Notes: generated by a model from the letters alone, not told the origin. Counted from the first letter of the stretch, positions 1 to 7,709 are shown. The stretch is 22,487 nucleotides of DNA from Acidimicrobiia bacterium (GCA_025934385.1 JAICYE010000001.1:1-22487); one strand, 5' to 3'. Made by a program: numbers and translations.

Positions 1-266
1 GCGATCCGACGAAGGCGCCGGCGGTCGTCCACGGCCTCGTCGACAAGGGCGCCGTCGTCCGAGCACCCGATCCCCACGACCGCCGCGTCTGGATGGTCGC
101 CCTCACGCCGTCGGGCCGGACGCTGTGGGCCGAGACCGCCCGCATCGACCGCTCGATCCGGCGTGTCCTGCGGGACGGGACGAGCGAAGAGGACCGGGCC
201 CGGCTCGACGCCCTGCTGACCACCATCAACCGCAACGCCGACACGCTCACAACGCCCGGCGGCTAG
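1..266 (+). CDS. MarR-family transcriptional regulator, C-terminal part
   Basis: The reading frame is open from the left edge (first full codon at 3) to a TAG at 264-266, so only the last 87 residues are present. It reads DPTKAPAVVHGLVDKG, then DPHDRRVWMVALTPSGR. This is the recognition helix followed by the winged beta-hairpin of MarR proteins, with the typical D-x-DRR wing and LTxxGR. The remaining ~45 residues fit the C-terminal dimerisation helix. Such proteins are dimeric DNA-binding repressors that usually respond to small aromatic or lipophilic ligands; nothing here identifies the ligand. The last 20 bases overlap the 3' end of the convergent TetR gene. The N-terminus and promoter lie outside the window. 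Confidence 0.85.
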   Translation, partial: DPTKAPAVVHGLVDKGAVVRAPDPHDRRVWMVALTPSGRTLWAETARIDRSIRRVLRDGTSEEDRARLDALLTTINRNADTLTTPGG

Positions 267-891
267 CCGGCCGGAACTGCGGGATCCCCAGCAGGTAGAG
301 CTGCGTGACGCGCTTCGCCGCCCGGGCGACGTCGATGTCGGCGTCGCGCAGGAGCCCGTCGAGCGCCACCCCGTAGTTGAGGCTCCACATGGTCCGGTTG
401 AGGACGTCGAGCTCGACGCGTCGGCCGGGCCAGCCGTCGATGGCGGCCAGCACGTCCCGGGTGCGGCCGTAGACGCGGGGGTGGAGCTGCGAGCGGTAGA
501 ACGAATCCTCGCCGGTCAGGTCGGAGAACAGCGCCACGCCGAGGTAGGGCACCGCCGCCACCATGAAGCCGAGCATGAGCTCGTTGAGCCGGCGGACGAG
601 GTCGGCGGCGGTGATCGGCCCGCCCGACGTGAGTTCCTCCACGGCCGCCTCGAAGTCGTCGATGATCCGCTCCACCGGTTCGTGCACGGCGGCCCGGTAC
701 AGCTCGTCCTTGGAGGCGAAGTAGCGGTACAGGTAGGCCTCGGTGATGCCGGCCCGCTCGGCGATGTCGCGCAGGCGGCCACCGGCCCGGCCCGATTCGA
801 CGAACACGTCGCGGGCGGCGTCGACGATCAGTGCCCGGCGCGCCTCGGCGGACAGGCGTTTCCGCCGGGGCCGCTCCTCGCCGTCGTCCAC
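247..891 (-). CDS. TetR-family transcriptional regulator (first of four)
   Basis: A one-component repressor of about 214 residues. The N-terminal TetR helix-turn-helix begins at KRLSAEARRALIVDAARDVF and ends at ITEAYLYRYFASKDELYRAA. The C-terminal ligand domain shares a pattern with the other TetR proteins of the window (VPYLGVALFSDL, FYRSQLHP, GVALDGLLRD). The frame could open at a GTG at 978, but that would run into the divergent TetR gene. I prefer the GTG at 889-891: it starts just before the HTH, and an extended -10-like TGtTAACGT (899-906) ends about 7 nt before it, which suggests a leaderless transcript. It is divergent from the TetR gene at 948, an arrangement common for autoregulation. 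The ligand is unknown. Confidence 0.88.
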   Translation of the reverse strand: MDDGEERPRRKRLSAEARRALIVDAARDVFVESGRAGGRLRDIAERAGITEAYLYRYFASKDELYRAAVHEPVERIIDDFEAAVEELTSGGPITAADLVRRLNELMLGFMVAAVPYLGVALFSDLTGEDSFYRSQLHPRVYGRTRDVLAAIDGWPGRRVELDVLNRTMWSLNYGVALDGLLRDADIDVARAAKRVTQLYLLGIPQFRPASRRAL

Positions 892-898
892 GAGATCG

Positions 899-941
899 AC
901 GTTAACAGAGACCCCCTGCCTCCAGTCCGCCTGCCTACAAT
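899..941. promoter_or_regulatory. Divergent promoters of two TetR genes, probably leaderless
   Basis: Between the GTG at 891 (minus) and the ATG at 948 (plus) there is a TACAAT at 936-941, which would place transcription start on the ATG at 948. On the other strand, TAACGT (904 to 899), preceded by TGt, points to the GTG at 891. Neither start codon has a Shine-Dalgarno sequence at a usable distance. A direct repeat CCTGCCT lies at 915-921 and 930-936 and could be an operator. These are motif matches by eye only. Confidence 0.4.
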
Positions 942-947
942 CCGCTG

Positions 948-1610
948 ATGGAGCAGGCGTCGCGACCGAAGCGGACACGGCTGTCGGCCGAGGAGCGCCG
1001 GGAGAATATCCTCGAGGCCGCCCGCCGGGTGTTCCTGGAGTCGGGCTTCGCCGGCGCCCGGACGAGGCGCATCGCCGAGGAGGCGGGCATCACCGAAGCG
1101 CTGCTCTACCGCTTCTACCCGTCGAAGAGCGAGATCTTCCGGGCGGCCGTCCACGAGCCCCTGCAACGGTTCGTCGACGAGCTGCTGGCCACCACGCAGG
1201 ACATCGACCCGGCCCGCGGCGACCGGCGGGACCGGCTCCGCCAGGTCAACGAGATGCTGCTGCGGTTCATGGCCGACTCGGTGCCGTTCCTGGCCGTGGT
1301 GCTCCTGTCCGAGCTCGGCGAAGCCCGCCACTTCTACCAGGAAGAGCTCCACCCCACGCTGTCCCGGCCCATCTACGAGGTGGTCTCCCGCATCACCGGC
1401 TGGCGGCAACGGGATGGGAGCCTGATCTTCGCCGCCATGTTCGGCACCCACATGGGGCTGGCGCTCGACGCCCTGCTCCGGGACCGTGATCTCGACGCCG
1501 CCAAAGTGGCCCGGCAGCTGACCCAGCTGTTCTCCGACGGGATGCCGGAGGAGGTGCAGACGGCCCCGGTGACCTTCCGCCCCCGCCGGGCCGCCTCGTT
1601 GCCGCGCTGA
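948..1610 (+). CDS. TetR-family transcriptional regulator (second of four)
   Basis: A protein of 220 residues. The TetR HTH lies at about residues 9-57 (TRLSAEERRENILEAARRVF through ITEALLYRFYPSKSEIFRAA). The effector domain carries VPFLAVVLLSELG, FYQEELHPTL and MGLALDALLRDRDLDAAKV, closely matching the divergent TetR and the one at 20810. The ATG at 948 has no ribosome-binding site, but a TACAAT box lies 7 nt upstream, consistent with leaderless translation. The P450 starts only 26 nt after the stop, so this protein is a good candidate regulator of the P450, although that gene appears to have its own promoter with an AAGTTAGTA box. Confidence 0.92.
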   Translation: MEQASRPKRTRLSAEERRENILEAARRVFLESGFAGARTRRIAEEAGITEALLYRFYPSKSEIFRAAVHEPLQRFVDELLATTQDIDPARGDRRDRLRQVNEMLLRFMADSVPFLAVVLLSELGEARHFYQEELHPTLSRPIYEVVSRITGWRQRDGSLIFAAMFGTHMGLALDALLRDRDLDAAKVARQLTQLFSDGMPEEVQTAPVTFRPRRAASLPR

Positions 1611-1636
1611 AAAGGAAGTTAGTACTCTCTCATCTT
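1607..1636 (+). promoter_or_regulatory. P450 promoter with AAGTTAGTACTCTC operator candidate
   Basis: AAGTTAGTACTCTC at 1616-1629 matches, with one mismatch in 14 bases, the box in the promoter of the secreted protein gene (10384 to 10371 on the minus strand). In both places it is followed by a CAT-rich -10-like hexamer (CATCTT at 1631-1636 here). A weak -35 candidate, CTGAAA, lies at 1607-1612. Placing the operator between -35 and -10 suggests repression. Confidence 0.45.
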
Positions 1637-2848
1637 ATGGGAGAGCCGGCAACGATGGATCCCGACGACATCCTCATCGAGCTGTTGAGCGACCCGCAGA
1701 CGCAGGATCCGTATCCGCTCTACCGCACCCTGCGGGAGACGGCGCCGAATCACCCCAGCATGCTCGGCGTGCGCTTCGTGAGCAGCCACGCCGGCTGCAC
1801 CGAACTGATGCGGTCCCACGACTTCACCACCGGGTTCGGCCTGGCCGGCGGTGGCTTCGAGGACCGGCCGTTCATCAGGAAGACCATGGAGATCCTCGTC
1901 TTCACCAACGGCGAGCAGCACACCCGGCTCCGCCGGCTGGTGGGCCTGGCCTTCTCGCCCCGCACGGTGGAAGGCGTCGTCCCCCGGCTCCGGGCCTTCG
2001 CCGACCGGCTGCTCGACGACCTGGCCGCCGCCGGCGGGGCGGAGCTCGTCACCGAGTACGCCATGCCGGTCCCGGCCATGGCCCTGACCGAGATGCTGGG
2101 CGCGCCGTTCGAGGACCACCGTACGATCCAGGGCTGGGTCGACGCCGTGGCCAACTCCATGCGGCCGGTGCTGGAGGACGAGCTCGTCCGGGCGGCCGAC
2201 GTCGCCACCGGGGAGTTCGACGGCTACATCCGCGAGCTCATCGCCGAGCGTCGCCGCCGGCCCGGCGAGGACCTACTGAGCGCGCTGATCGCCGTCGAGG
2301 AGGAGGGCGACCGGCTGACCGAGAACGAGCTGGCCAATCTCCTGTTCACGATCATGGCCGCCGGCAACGAGACGACGACGAGCCTCATCAGCTCGGGCAC
2401 GATGCTGCTCCTCGACCATCCCGACGAGCAGAAGAAGCTGGTCGCCGACCCCGGGCTGATCGGCAACGCCGTCGAGGAGATCCTCCGGTACGAGGCCCCG
2501 ATCCAGAACGCCTTCATGCGCATCGCCGCCCGCGACACCACCCTCCTCGGCGACGAGGTCGTCGAGGGCGAGATGGTGGCGGCGCTGATCGGGGCGGCCA
2601 ACCGCGACCCCGATGTCTTCCCCGACCCCGACCGGTTCGTCATCGACCGGCCGGGCGCCGAGGCACACCTGTCGTTCGGCGCCGGCATCCATTTCTGCCT
2701 CGGCCGCAGAGTGGGCCTGCAGAGCGGGATGCTGGCCCTCGACGCGCTGCTCCGCCGGTTCCCCGACCTGCGGCTGACGGAACGGCCGGCGTGGCGCAAG
2801 ACCGTCCCGACCCGGCGCCTCGACCGCCTCGACGTGACCATCGGCTGA
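1637..2848 (+). CDS. Cytochrome P450 monooxygenase
   Basis: A soluble class I bacterial P450 of 403 residues, the usual length. Visible motifs: the C-helix HTRLRR (95-100), the I-helix oxygen-activation motif AGNETTT (242-248), the K-helix ExxR as EILR (281-284), and the heme loop FGAGIHFCLG with the thiolate ligand Cys354. It would hydroxylate a hydrophobic substrate using electrons from a ferredoxin and reductase, neither of which is in the window. The ATG at 1637 has no Shine-Dalgarno. An in-frame ATG at 1655 follows GGGAGAG by 9 nt and sits better relative to the inferred -10, so the true protein may be 397 residues. Its promoter shares the AAGTxAGTA box with the surface-protein and CoA-ligase promoters, so it may act in the same catabolic route. 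The substrate cannot be read from sequence. Confidence 0.95.
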   Translation: MGEPATMDPDDILIELLSDPQTQDPYPLYRTLRETAPNHPSMLGVRFVSSHAGCTELMRSHDFTTGFGLAGGGFEDRPFIRKTMEILVFTNGEQHTRLRRLVGLAFSPRTVEGVVPRLRAFADRLLDDLAAAGGAELVTEYAMPVPAMALTEMLGAPFEDHRTIQGWVDAVANSMRPVLEDELVRAADVATGEFDGYIRELIAERRRRPGEDLLSALIAVEEEGDRLTENELANLLFTIMAAGNETTTSLISSGTMLLLDHPDEQKKLVADPGLIGNAVEEILRYEAPIQNAFMRIAARDTTLLGDEVVEGEMVAALIGAANRDPDVFPDPDRFVIDRPGAEAHLSFGAGIHFCLGRRVGLQSGMLALDALLRRFPDLRLTERPAWRKTVPTRRLDRLDVTIG

Positions 2849-2871
2849 CCACGCACCGACACCTCCCTCAA

Positions 2872-2970
2872 CCAGGACGGCACGGGTCCTGGAACGGCAA
2901 CCACTTCGGCGTGGTCCCCGGAGGACCGGCGTTCCTGCGCAACGCCCCCTGTTGCGGAGGAACGCCGAAG
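2872..2970. other. Hairpin-rich stretch, possible structured RNA or terminator
   Basis: The 300 bases between the P450 and the small secreted gene hold several perfect inverted repeats. They are: CCAGGAC/GTCCTGG (2872-2878 with 2886-2892); CTTCGGCGT/ACGCCGAAG (2904-2912 with 2962-2970); nested GGTCC/GGACC (2913-2917 with 2923-2927); and CGCAAC/GTTGCG (2938-2943 with 2951-2956), which extends after a 2-nt internal loop as GCGTTCC/GGAACGC. The second, third and fourth can form a three-way junction. The last extension competes with the outer stem. No U-run follows. The rest, 2971-3151, shows no gene; it should contain the promoter of the next gene. Confidence 0.45.
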
Positions 2971-3151
2971 CTGGCGACCGTCCGGGATTGCCGGGACACG
3001 GGCGGGAGTGTGAGCCACGGCGGGCGGCCCGAGCGGCGCCGGGCGGGCGGTTCTACCCATCACGAGGCGTGATTAAAAGCCCTTGATTTCGTGGAATGAA
3101 CCGGACACACAGTCGCAAAGGGAACACAAGGGAACTCGAGGAGTGACAGAG

Positions 3152-3373
3152 ATGACGTCGTTCAAAGCGACAAGCCGCAGATTCGTGGTCGGATCCGTGA
3201 TCGGTACGCTGGCCGTGATGGGCTCGCTGGCCGGCGTTGCTCACGCCGACACCACCCCCGCCCTCCCCGGCATTCAGGTCGACAACCCCGCCCCCCCGGG
3301 ACCGGTCCCGTCCCCGCCCGACATCCAGCACCCGCCGGCCACCCCGGTTCCCCTCCCCGGCGGCGGTGGCTGA
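3152..3373 (+). CDS. Small secreted proline-rich protein
   Basis: A protein of 73 residues that I do not recognise. The ATG at 3152 follows GAGGAG with 8 nt spacing; a longer frame from 3083 lacks this. Residues 1-32 form a clear signal peptide: a basic start with SRR, a hydrophobic core (FVVGSVIGTLAVMGSLAGV) and AHA before the likely cut. The mature part is only about 41 residues, with Pro and Gly dominating (PAPPGPVPSPP, ATPVPLPGGGG at the end) and no cysteine. There is no full twin-arginine consensus and no lipobox, so Sec export to the wall or medium is likely. It could be a small wall-associated peptide. A strong bidirectional terminator follows 30 nt downstream, so it is probably a single-gene transcript. 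Confidence 0.75.
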   Translation: MTSFKATSRRFVVGSVIGTLAVMGSLAGVAHADTTPALPGIQVDNPAPPGPVPSPPDIQHPPATPVPLPGGGG

Positions 3374-3402
3374 TCGCTGATCACCAGAGAGCGTCTGCAG
3401 TA

Positions 3403-3441
3403 CTGACGGCCGGCCACCCGGATTCGGGGGCCGGCCGTCAG
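3403..3441. terminator. Bidirectional terminator hairpin between convergent genes
   Basis: CTGACGGCCGGCC (3403-3415) pairs perfectly with 3429-3441. The loop itself can pair (CCCG 3417-3420 with CGGG 3425-3428). It separates the small secreted gene from the converging substrate-binding protein gene. The stop codon of the latter (3438-3440) lies inside the right arm. There is no T-run on either side, as is usual in high-GC actinobacteria. Confidence 0.8.
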
Positions 3442-5045
3442 CTTGCCGGCGTCCAGTTCGGGGCGCAGATGAAGGCCTCGGAGGCCGGCGTGAGGAACTT
3501 CTTGTCCTTGAACGTCACCGGGATCACGCAGAGGTTGACTTCGCTGCGATCGGCTTGGCGGGGGAAGGTGATCCCCGGGAGCAGGCCGCCGAGCGTCTCG
3601 TTCTTGAGGCGGTACATGGCCTCGGTGATCTCGGCCGGGGTCGGGTCGTCGTCGAGCAGCGGCGCGATCCGGGCCTCGAGCAGCTGGCCCATCACGTAGG
3701 CGGCGCCGCCGAGCTCGCCGAGCGGCGCCTTGGGCTGGTACGTCCGCATGGCCTTCACGTACGGCGCCATCTTCGGCGAGTTGAACGGCGGAATGCGGGA
3801 GTAGGTGAGCAACCCGTCGAGCTCATCGGCGTAGTTGAGGGCGTCGGTGTGCTGCATGTTATGGGTTGCCGACAGGACGGGGTGGTAGTTCTGGCGGTGG
3901 GCCGACTGGGCGACACGGTTGACGGTGGCGATGTCGGCGAACGTCATGAGGATCTCGACGCCGGCCTGCTGGGCGCGGAGGACCTCAGCGGTGTAGTCGG
4001 GCTGGGCGAATGAGATCTGGGCGTCGTAGACGACCTCGAGGCCCTTGTAGCCCGACAGCTTACGGATGCCGTCCTTGACCAGGGAGCAGGCCGCCACCTC
4101 CCGGCACCACAGGATCCCGATCTTCTTCTTGTCGGTCTGGGCGGCCAGCGACAGCATGAAGCCCCAGGCCGTGCCCTTGTCGGCGGCCATGAACGGCTGG
4201 AACACCGCCGCCGAGTAGTCGGCCTTCGTCTCCGCCCCCATCTGCCCGAGGACGGGGATGCCCTTCTGCTCGAGGTAGGGCAGCACCGGCACCAGCGTCC
4301 CGATGGCGTAGGGGTAGAAGAAGGCGACGACCTTGTCGCCCTCCACCATCTGGCGGACGACGGCCTGGGCCCGGGCGGGATCCCCGCCGTCATCGGCCAG
4401 GATCATGCGGACGGGGTGGCCGGCCAGGCCGCCCCGGGCGTTGACGTCGGCCACCCAGGCCCGGATGGCCGGCGGGGCCGGTCCGGAGATCGTGCCCAGC
4501 GGTCCGGCCTCGACGCCGAACGAGCCGAAGACGATCTCGCTGCGCTTCACCGGGGCCTGCGGCGCTCCCGAGGCGGCACCGCCGGACGGGCCGGCCGCCG
4601 GACTGGCACCCGACCCGGCGGCACCCGCCGTCGCCGCCGCCCGCTGGCCGGACGGGCCGATTCCGCCGCTGCCACCCGACTGGCCGCCGGTCGGCAGCGC
4701 CGCCGAGGCGGGGTTGGAGCGCGATGCCGTCGCCGCGCTGCCGGCCGCGCCGGCGGCGGCACCGGACCCGGCGGCGACATCCGACGATCCTCCGCTACCG
4801 GCCGTGCCGCCGCCGACCGCGCTTCCCGGTCCGGCCGCTGTCTCGCCCGGCGCCGCGGTGGAACCGGCCCCTGCGGCGTTCCCGGCGGCGTCGTTCGTCC
4901 CACCCGCCGCGGCCGGCACCAACGGCGCGCCGGAACGGTCGGCCGAGATGCCCCGGGCGGCGAGGCGCTCCTCCCGGGTGGTGACGTTGCCGCAGGCGCC
5001 GACGACCATGGCGGCGCACAGCAGCGCCAGGAGATGCCTGCGCAT
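3438..5045 (-). CDS. ABC transporter substrate-binding lipoprotein, branched-chain amino acid type (Peripla_BP_6-like)
   Basis: A protein of 535 residues. The ATG at 5045 follows AAGGGGAG; an upstream frame to 5126 would overlap the preceding ATPase gene and delay the signal peptide. Residues 1-18 form a lipoprotein signal (MRRHLLALLCAAMVVGAC), with Cys18 as the lipid-anchored residue. Residues ~42-165 are an Ala/Gly/Ser/Pro linker with no recognisable fold. From ~169 the type I periplasmic-binding fold begins: IVFGSFGVEAGPLG, then WVADVNARGGLAGHPVRMIL, ADDGGDPARAQAVVRQM and FADIATVNRVAQSAHRQNYH. This family binds amino acids but in actinobacteria often aromatic or other carboxylates. It is the last gene of the transport operon, 32 nt after the ATPase. 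The linker of ~120 residues is unusually long and may reach through the cell wall. Confidence 0.92.
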   Translation of the reverse strand: MRRHLLALLCAAMVVGACGNVTTREERLAARGISADRSGAPLVPAAAGGTNDAAGNAAGAGSTAAPGETAAGPGSAVGGGTAGSGGSSDVAAGSGAAAGAAGSAATASRSNPASAALPTGGQSGGSGGIGPSGQRAAATAGAAGSGASPAAGPSGGAASGAPQAPVKRSEIVFGSFGVEAGPLGTISGPAPPAIRAWVADVNARGGLAGHPVRMILADDGGDPARAQAVVRQMVEGDKVVAFFYPYAIGTLVPVLPYLEQKGIPVLGQMGAETKADYSAAVFQPFMAADKGTAWGFMLSLAAQTDKKKIGILWCREVAACSLVKDGIRKLSGYKGLEVVYDAQISFAQPDYTAEVLRAQQAGVEILMTFADIATVNRVAQSAHRQNYHPVLSATHNMQHTDALNYADELDGLLTYSRIPPFNSPKMAPYVKAMRTYQPKAPLGELGGAAYVMGQLLEARIAPLLDDDPTPAEITEAMYRLKNETLGGLLPGITFPRQADRSEVNLCVIPVTFKDKKFLTPASEAFICAPNWTPAS

Positions 5046-5077
5046 CGCGCTCCCCTTCTCGATCGGGCCGCCGTCCA

Positions 5078-5779
5078 TCAGGCGGCGCCCTCCAGGTACC
5101 GGGCGAAGACCGCCCCCGCCGTGCACTCCGCCGGTTCCCCGGCGAAGACGATGTTCCCCTTGCCGAGGATGTAGACGTAGTCGGCCACGGACAGAGCCCG
5201 TTCGACGTACTGCTCGACCAGCAGCACCGAACGGCCTTCCCGGCGCAGCGCGCCGAGCGCGGCGAAGATGTCGTCGACCACGACCGGCGCCAGCCCCATC
5301 GACAACTCGTCGGCCAGGATCAGCGGCGCCCCGGTGACGAACGCCCGGGCCATGGCCAGCATCTGCTGCTGGCCACCCGACAGCGTCCCGGCCGGCTGGT
5401 CGAGCCGGTCGCCGAGGACGGGGAACAGGTCCGCCGCCCGGTCGACGGCCGGTGCCAACCCGCCCACCTCGGCCTGCACCACCAGGTTCTCCCGGACGGT
5501 CAAGCGCCGGAAGATCCCCCGTCCCTCGGGAATGAGACAGACGCCGCGCCGGGCGCGGCGGTGGGTGGAGAGGCGGCCGACGTCCTCGCCCCGGAACCGG
5601 ATGCGGCCGGCGGTCGTCGGGAGGAGACCAGCGATCGTGCGCAGCAGGGTCGACTTGCCCGCGCCGTTGGCCCCGAGCAGCACCACCGTGGCTCCTTCGG
5701 GCACGGTCAGGTCGACGCCCCGCAGGACCTCGGTGCGGCCGTAGCCGGCCCGCAGGCCCCGGACCTCAAGCAGCGCCAT
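5078..5779 (-). CDS. livF: ABC transporter ATP-binding protein, LivF type
   Basis: A cytoplasmic ATPase of 233 residues that powers the adjacent permease. Motifs: Walker A GANGAGKST, a Q-loop region with the LivF-typical IPEGRGIFRRLTVRENL, signature LSGGQQQMLAMARA, Walker B PLILADE followed by LSMGLAP, and LVEQYVERAL, where LivF proteins carry Gln rather than the switch His. Walker B ends ADE-L rather than the common DEP, a mild oddity. The ATG at 5779 follows GGAGGTGAG and overlaps the end of the permease gene by 14 nt, so translation is probably coupled. A LivG-type partner ATPase would be expected beside it but none is present, so the protein may work as a homodimer or with a distant LivG. 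Confidence 0.93.
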   Translation of the reverse strand: MALLEVRGLRAGYGRTEVLRGVDLTVPEGATVVLLGANGAGKSTLLRTIAGLLPTTAGRIRFRGEDVGRLSTHRRARRGVCLIPEGRGIFRRLTVRENLVVQAEVGGLAPAVDRAADLFPVLGDRLDQPAGTLSGGQQQMLAMARAFVTGAPLILADELSMGLAPVVVDDIFAALGALRREGRSVLLVEQYVERALSVADYVYILGKGNIVFAGEPAECTAGAVFARYLEGAA

Positions 5780-7703
5780 CGCTCACCTCCGCCGTCGCCA
5801 GCCGGGAGCTCTCGATCCGCTCCCGCAGCCGCACGCTGCCGAGACGCCATTCGTGGCCCCGGGCCAGGGCGGCCCAGTCGGGCCGGCGCACGAACCCGAC
5901 GAGGCCGTTGCGGGCCTGGCTGAGGACGATGGCCGCCACGCCGAAGGCGACCGGCTGCCACTGCAGCACGGTCGGCGAGTCGAACACCGCCGGGACCCAG
6001 ACCAGAAGCACGGCGGCCAGCACCGCGCCGCCGAGCGACAGCGGCCCGGCCGTCACCAGAGCGGCGACCCAGACGAGCGACTGGAAGAAGTCGAAGGTCT
6101 GGGCGTTGACCGACAGCGTCAGCGTGCCGAGCAGCCCGCCGGCCACCGCGGCCAGGAACCCGGTGAAGCAGAACACCAGCACCCGGGGCACGAGCGGGTT
6201 GACGCCGAGGCTCTGCATCGCCGTCGGCGAATCGGCCAGACCCCGCAGCACCCGCCCGAGGCGGGTCACCCGCACCGCTTCGACGGCGACGACTCCCATC
6301 AGGACGAGGACGGCGACGAAGACGAAGAACGCCTTGTCCCCGGCCAGCGAGGCCCCGAAGATCTCGGGACGGCGGATCGTCAGGATGGCCTTCCCGCCGA
6401 AGGCCGCCTTCGTCGGATAGAGCAGGTCCTCGGCCAGGACGCCAAAGCCGAACGTCGCCAGGGCCAGGAACAGGCCTGACAGGCGGATGGCGGGGAGCGC
6501 CACCATCGCCCCGACCGGAACCATGACGAGCCCGGCCAGCACCAGCGCCACCAGATAGGGGACGCCGGCGTCGACCAGCCGGGCCAGCGTCGTCGCTCCG
6601 AGGGCCACGAACACGACGTGGCACAGCGACACCTGGCGGGACATGCCGACGAGCAGCCCGAGACTGGAGAAGATCAGCACGAAGGCGGCCACGGCGGTGG
6701 CGGTGAGGAGCCGGCTGCTGCTCAGGTGGCCGGGCAACACCGCCGCCACGACCACCAGCGCGGCGATCAGCTTCGCCGGAAAGCGGCCGGCGGCCACGAC
6801 CCCCGTCCGCCCCCGCTGGTCGGTGCGGGTCAGCTCGAGGAACTTCCCCTTCGGCGAGAACACCAGCACGGCGAAGAGCACGATGAACGGCAGGCTCGAC
6901 GGCAGCCCGGCCAGCGCCTGGTGGCCCACGACGAACTTCGTGGCCAGCTGGGCGGCGACGCCGATCGCCAGGGCCCCGGCGTAGGTCAGCGGCAGGCTGA
7001 CGAGGCGCCCGACGGCGGCGGCGCCGAACGAGTAGAGCACGAGCAGCGTGAGGCGGATGGCGTCGAGCCCGAGGATGGGCGACAGCAGGATGCCCGACAG
7101 CGCGGCGAAGGCGCAGCCGATCACCCAGCTGGCCGTCGTGACCGTGCCGGCGCTCACCCGGGACAGCTCCGACAGCGGCCGGTCGTCGACCACCGCCCGG
7201 GTCAGGATCCCGAAGCGGGTCCGGAAGAACAGCGCCAGCCCGACCCCGGAGACGGCGGCTATCACGAGGAGGATCACCTGGTCCCAGCCGACGTTGACGC
7301 CGGGCAGGCGGAACGTCGACTGCGGCAGGAACGGCTCCACCCGCCGGGGGGCGGCGCCGTAGAGCACGAGGAACAGGCTCTGGACGGCGATCAGCAGCCC
7401 GAGGGAGACGACCACGTAGGTGGAGCTCGGCGCCCCTTCCAGGCGGCGCAGCAGGAGCCGGTCGATGACGACGCCGATGGCCGGGCCGACGGCGAGGACG
7501 GCGATGCCGGCCGCCAGCCAGGTCGGCAGCCCGGCGTCGGCCCGGAGGCTGTAGAACACGAACGTGGCCGCCATCCCGACCGCGCCGTGGGCGAAGTTGA
7601 ACACGCCCGAGGTCTTGTAGGTGACCACGAGCCCCATGGCGGCAATGGCGTAGACCGACCCCGACGCCAGCCCGGCCACGATGAACGGCAGGTAGGCGCG
7701 CAC
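5766..7703 (-). CDS. Fused LivH-LivM type ABC transporter permease
   Basis: An inner-membrane protein of 645 residues, about twice the length of one Liv permease. The first ~290 residues match LivH: SGSVYAIAAMGLVVTYKTSG, then VFNFAHGAVGM, and VDRLLLRRL-like and FSPKG elements. After a short hydrophilic linker (TRTDQRGRTG), residues ~310-610 match LivM: LGLLVGMSRQVSLCHVVFVA, YPTKAAFGG, then RVTRLGRVLRGLADSPTAMQ and SLGVNPLVPRVLVFCF. About 16-18 hydrophobic segments can be counted. One polypeptide thus supplies both halves of the channel. The GTG at 7703 lies 6 nt after the upstream membrane-protein gene, and the end overlaps the ATPase. The substrate is unknown; the locus suggests an organic acid rather than an amino acid, but that is inference. 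Confidence 0.93.
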   Translation of the reverse strand: MRAYLPFIVAGLASGSVYAIAAMGLVVTYKTSGVFNFAHGAVGMAATFVFYSLRADAGLPTWLAAGIAVLAVGPAIGVVIDRLLLRRLEGAPSSTYVVVSLGLLIAVQSLFLVLYGAAPRRVEPFLPQSTFRLPGVNVGWDQVILLVIAAVSGVGLALFFRTRFGILTRAVVDDRPLSELSRVSAGTVTTASWVIGCAFAALSGILLSPILGLDAIRLTLLVLYSFGAAAVGRLVSLPLTYAGALAIGVAAQLATKFVVGHQALAGLPSSLPFIVLFAVLVFSPKGKFLELTRTDQRGRTGVVAAGRFPAKLIAALVVVAAVLPGHLSSSRLLTATAVAAFVLIFSSLGLLVGMSRQVSLCHVVFVALGATTLARLVDAGVPYLVALVLAGLVMVPVGAMVALPAIRLSGLFLALATFGFGVLAEDLLYPTKAAFGGKAILTIRRPEIFGASLAGDKAFFVFVAVLVLMGVVAVEAVRVTRLGRVLRGLADSPTAMQSLGVNPLVPRVLVFCFTGFLAAVAGGLLGTLTLSVNAQTFDFFQSLVWVAALVTAGPLSLGGAVLAAVLLVWVPAVFDSPTVLQWQPVAFGVAAIVLSQARNGLVGFVRRPDWAALARGHEWRLGSVRLRERIESSRLATAEVSDGAA

Positions 7704-7709
7704 GTCGGC

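Noticed and set aside
2872..2970. The hairpin cluster as a ydaO (c-di-AMP) or cobalamin riboswitch
   Set aside because: I could not find the conserved core sequences of either class, and the element lies ~180 nt before the next start codon, closer to the end of the P450.
3152..3253. Twin-arginine signal in the small secreted protein
   Set aside because: SRRFVV lacks the correct spacing and residues of the SRRxFLK consensus; a Sec signal explains it better.
4333..5337. A 334-codon plus-strand open frame, Pro/Ala-rich
   Set aside because: It is the shadow of the Ala/Gly linker of the substrate-binding protein.
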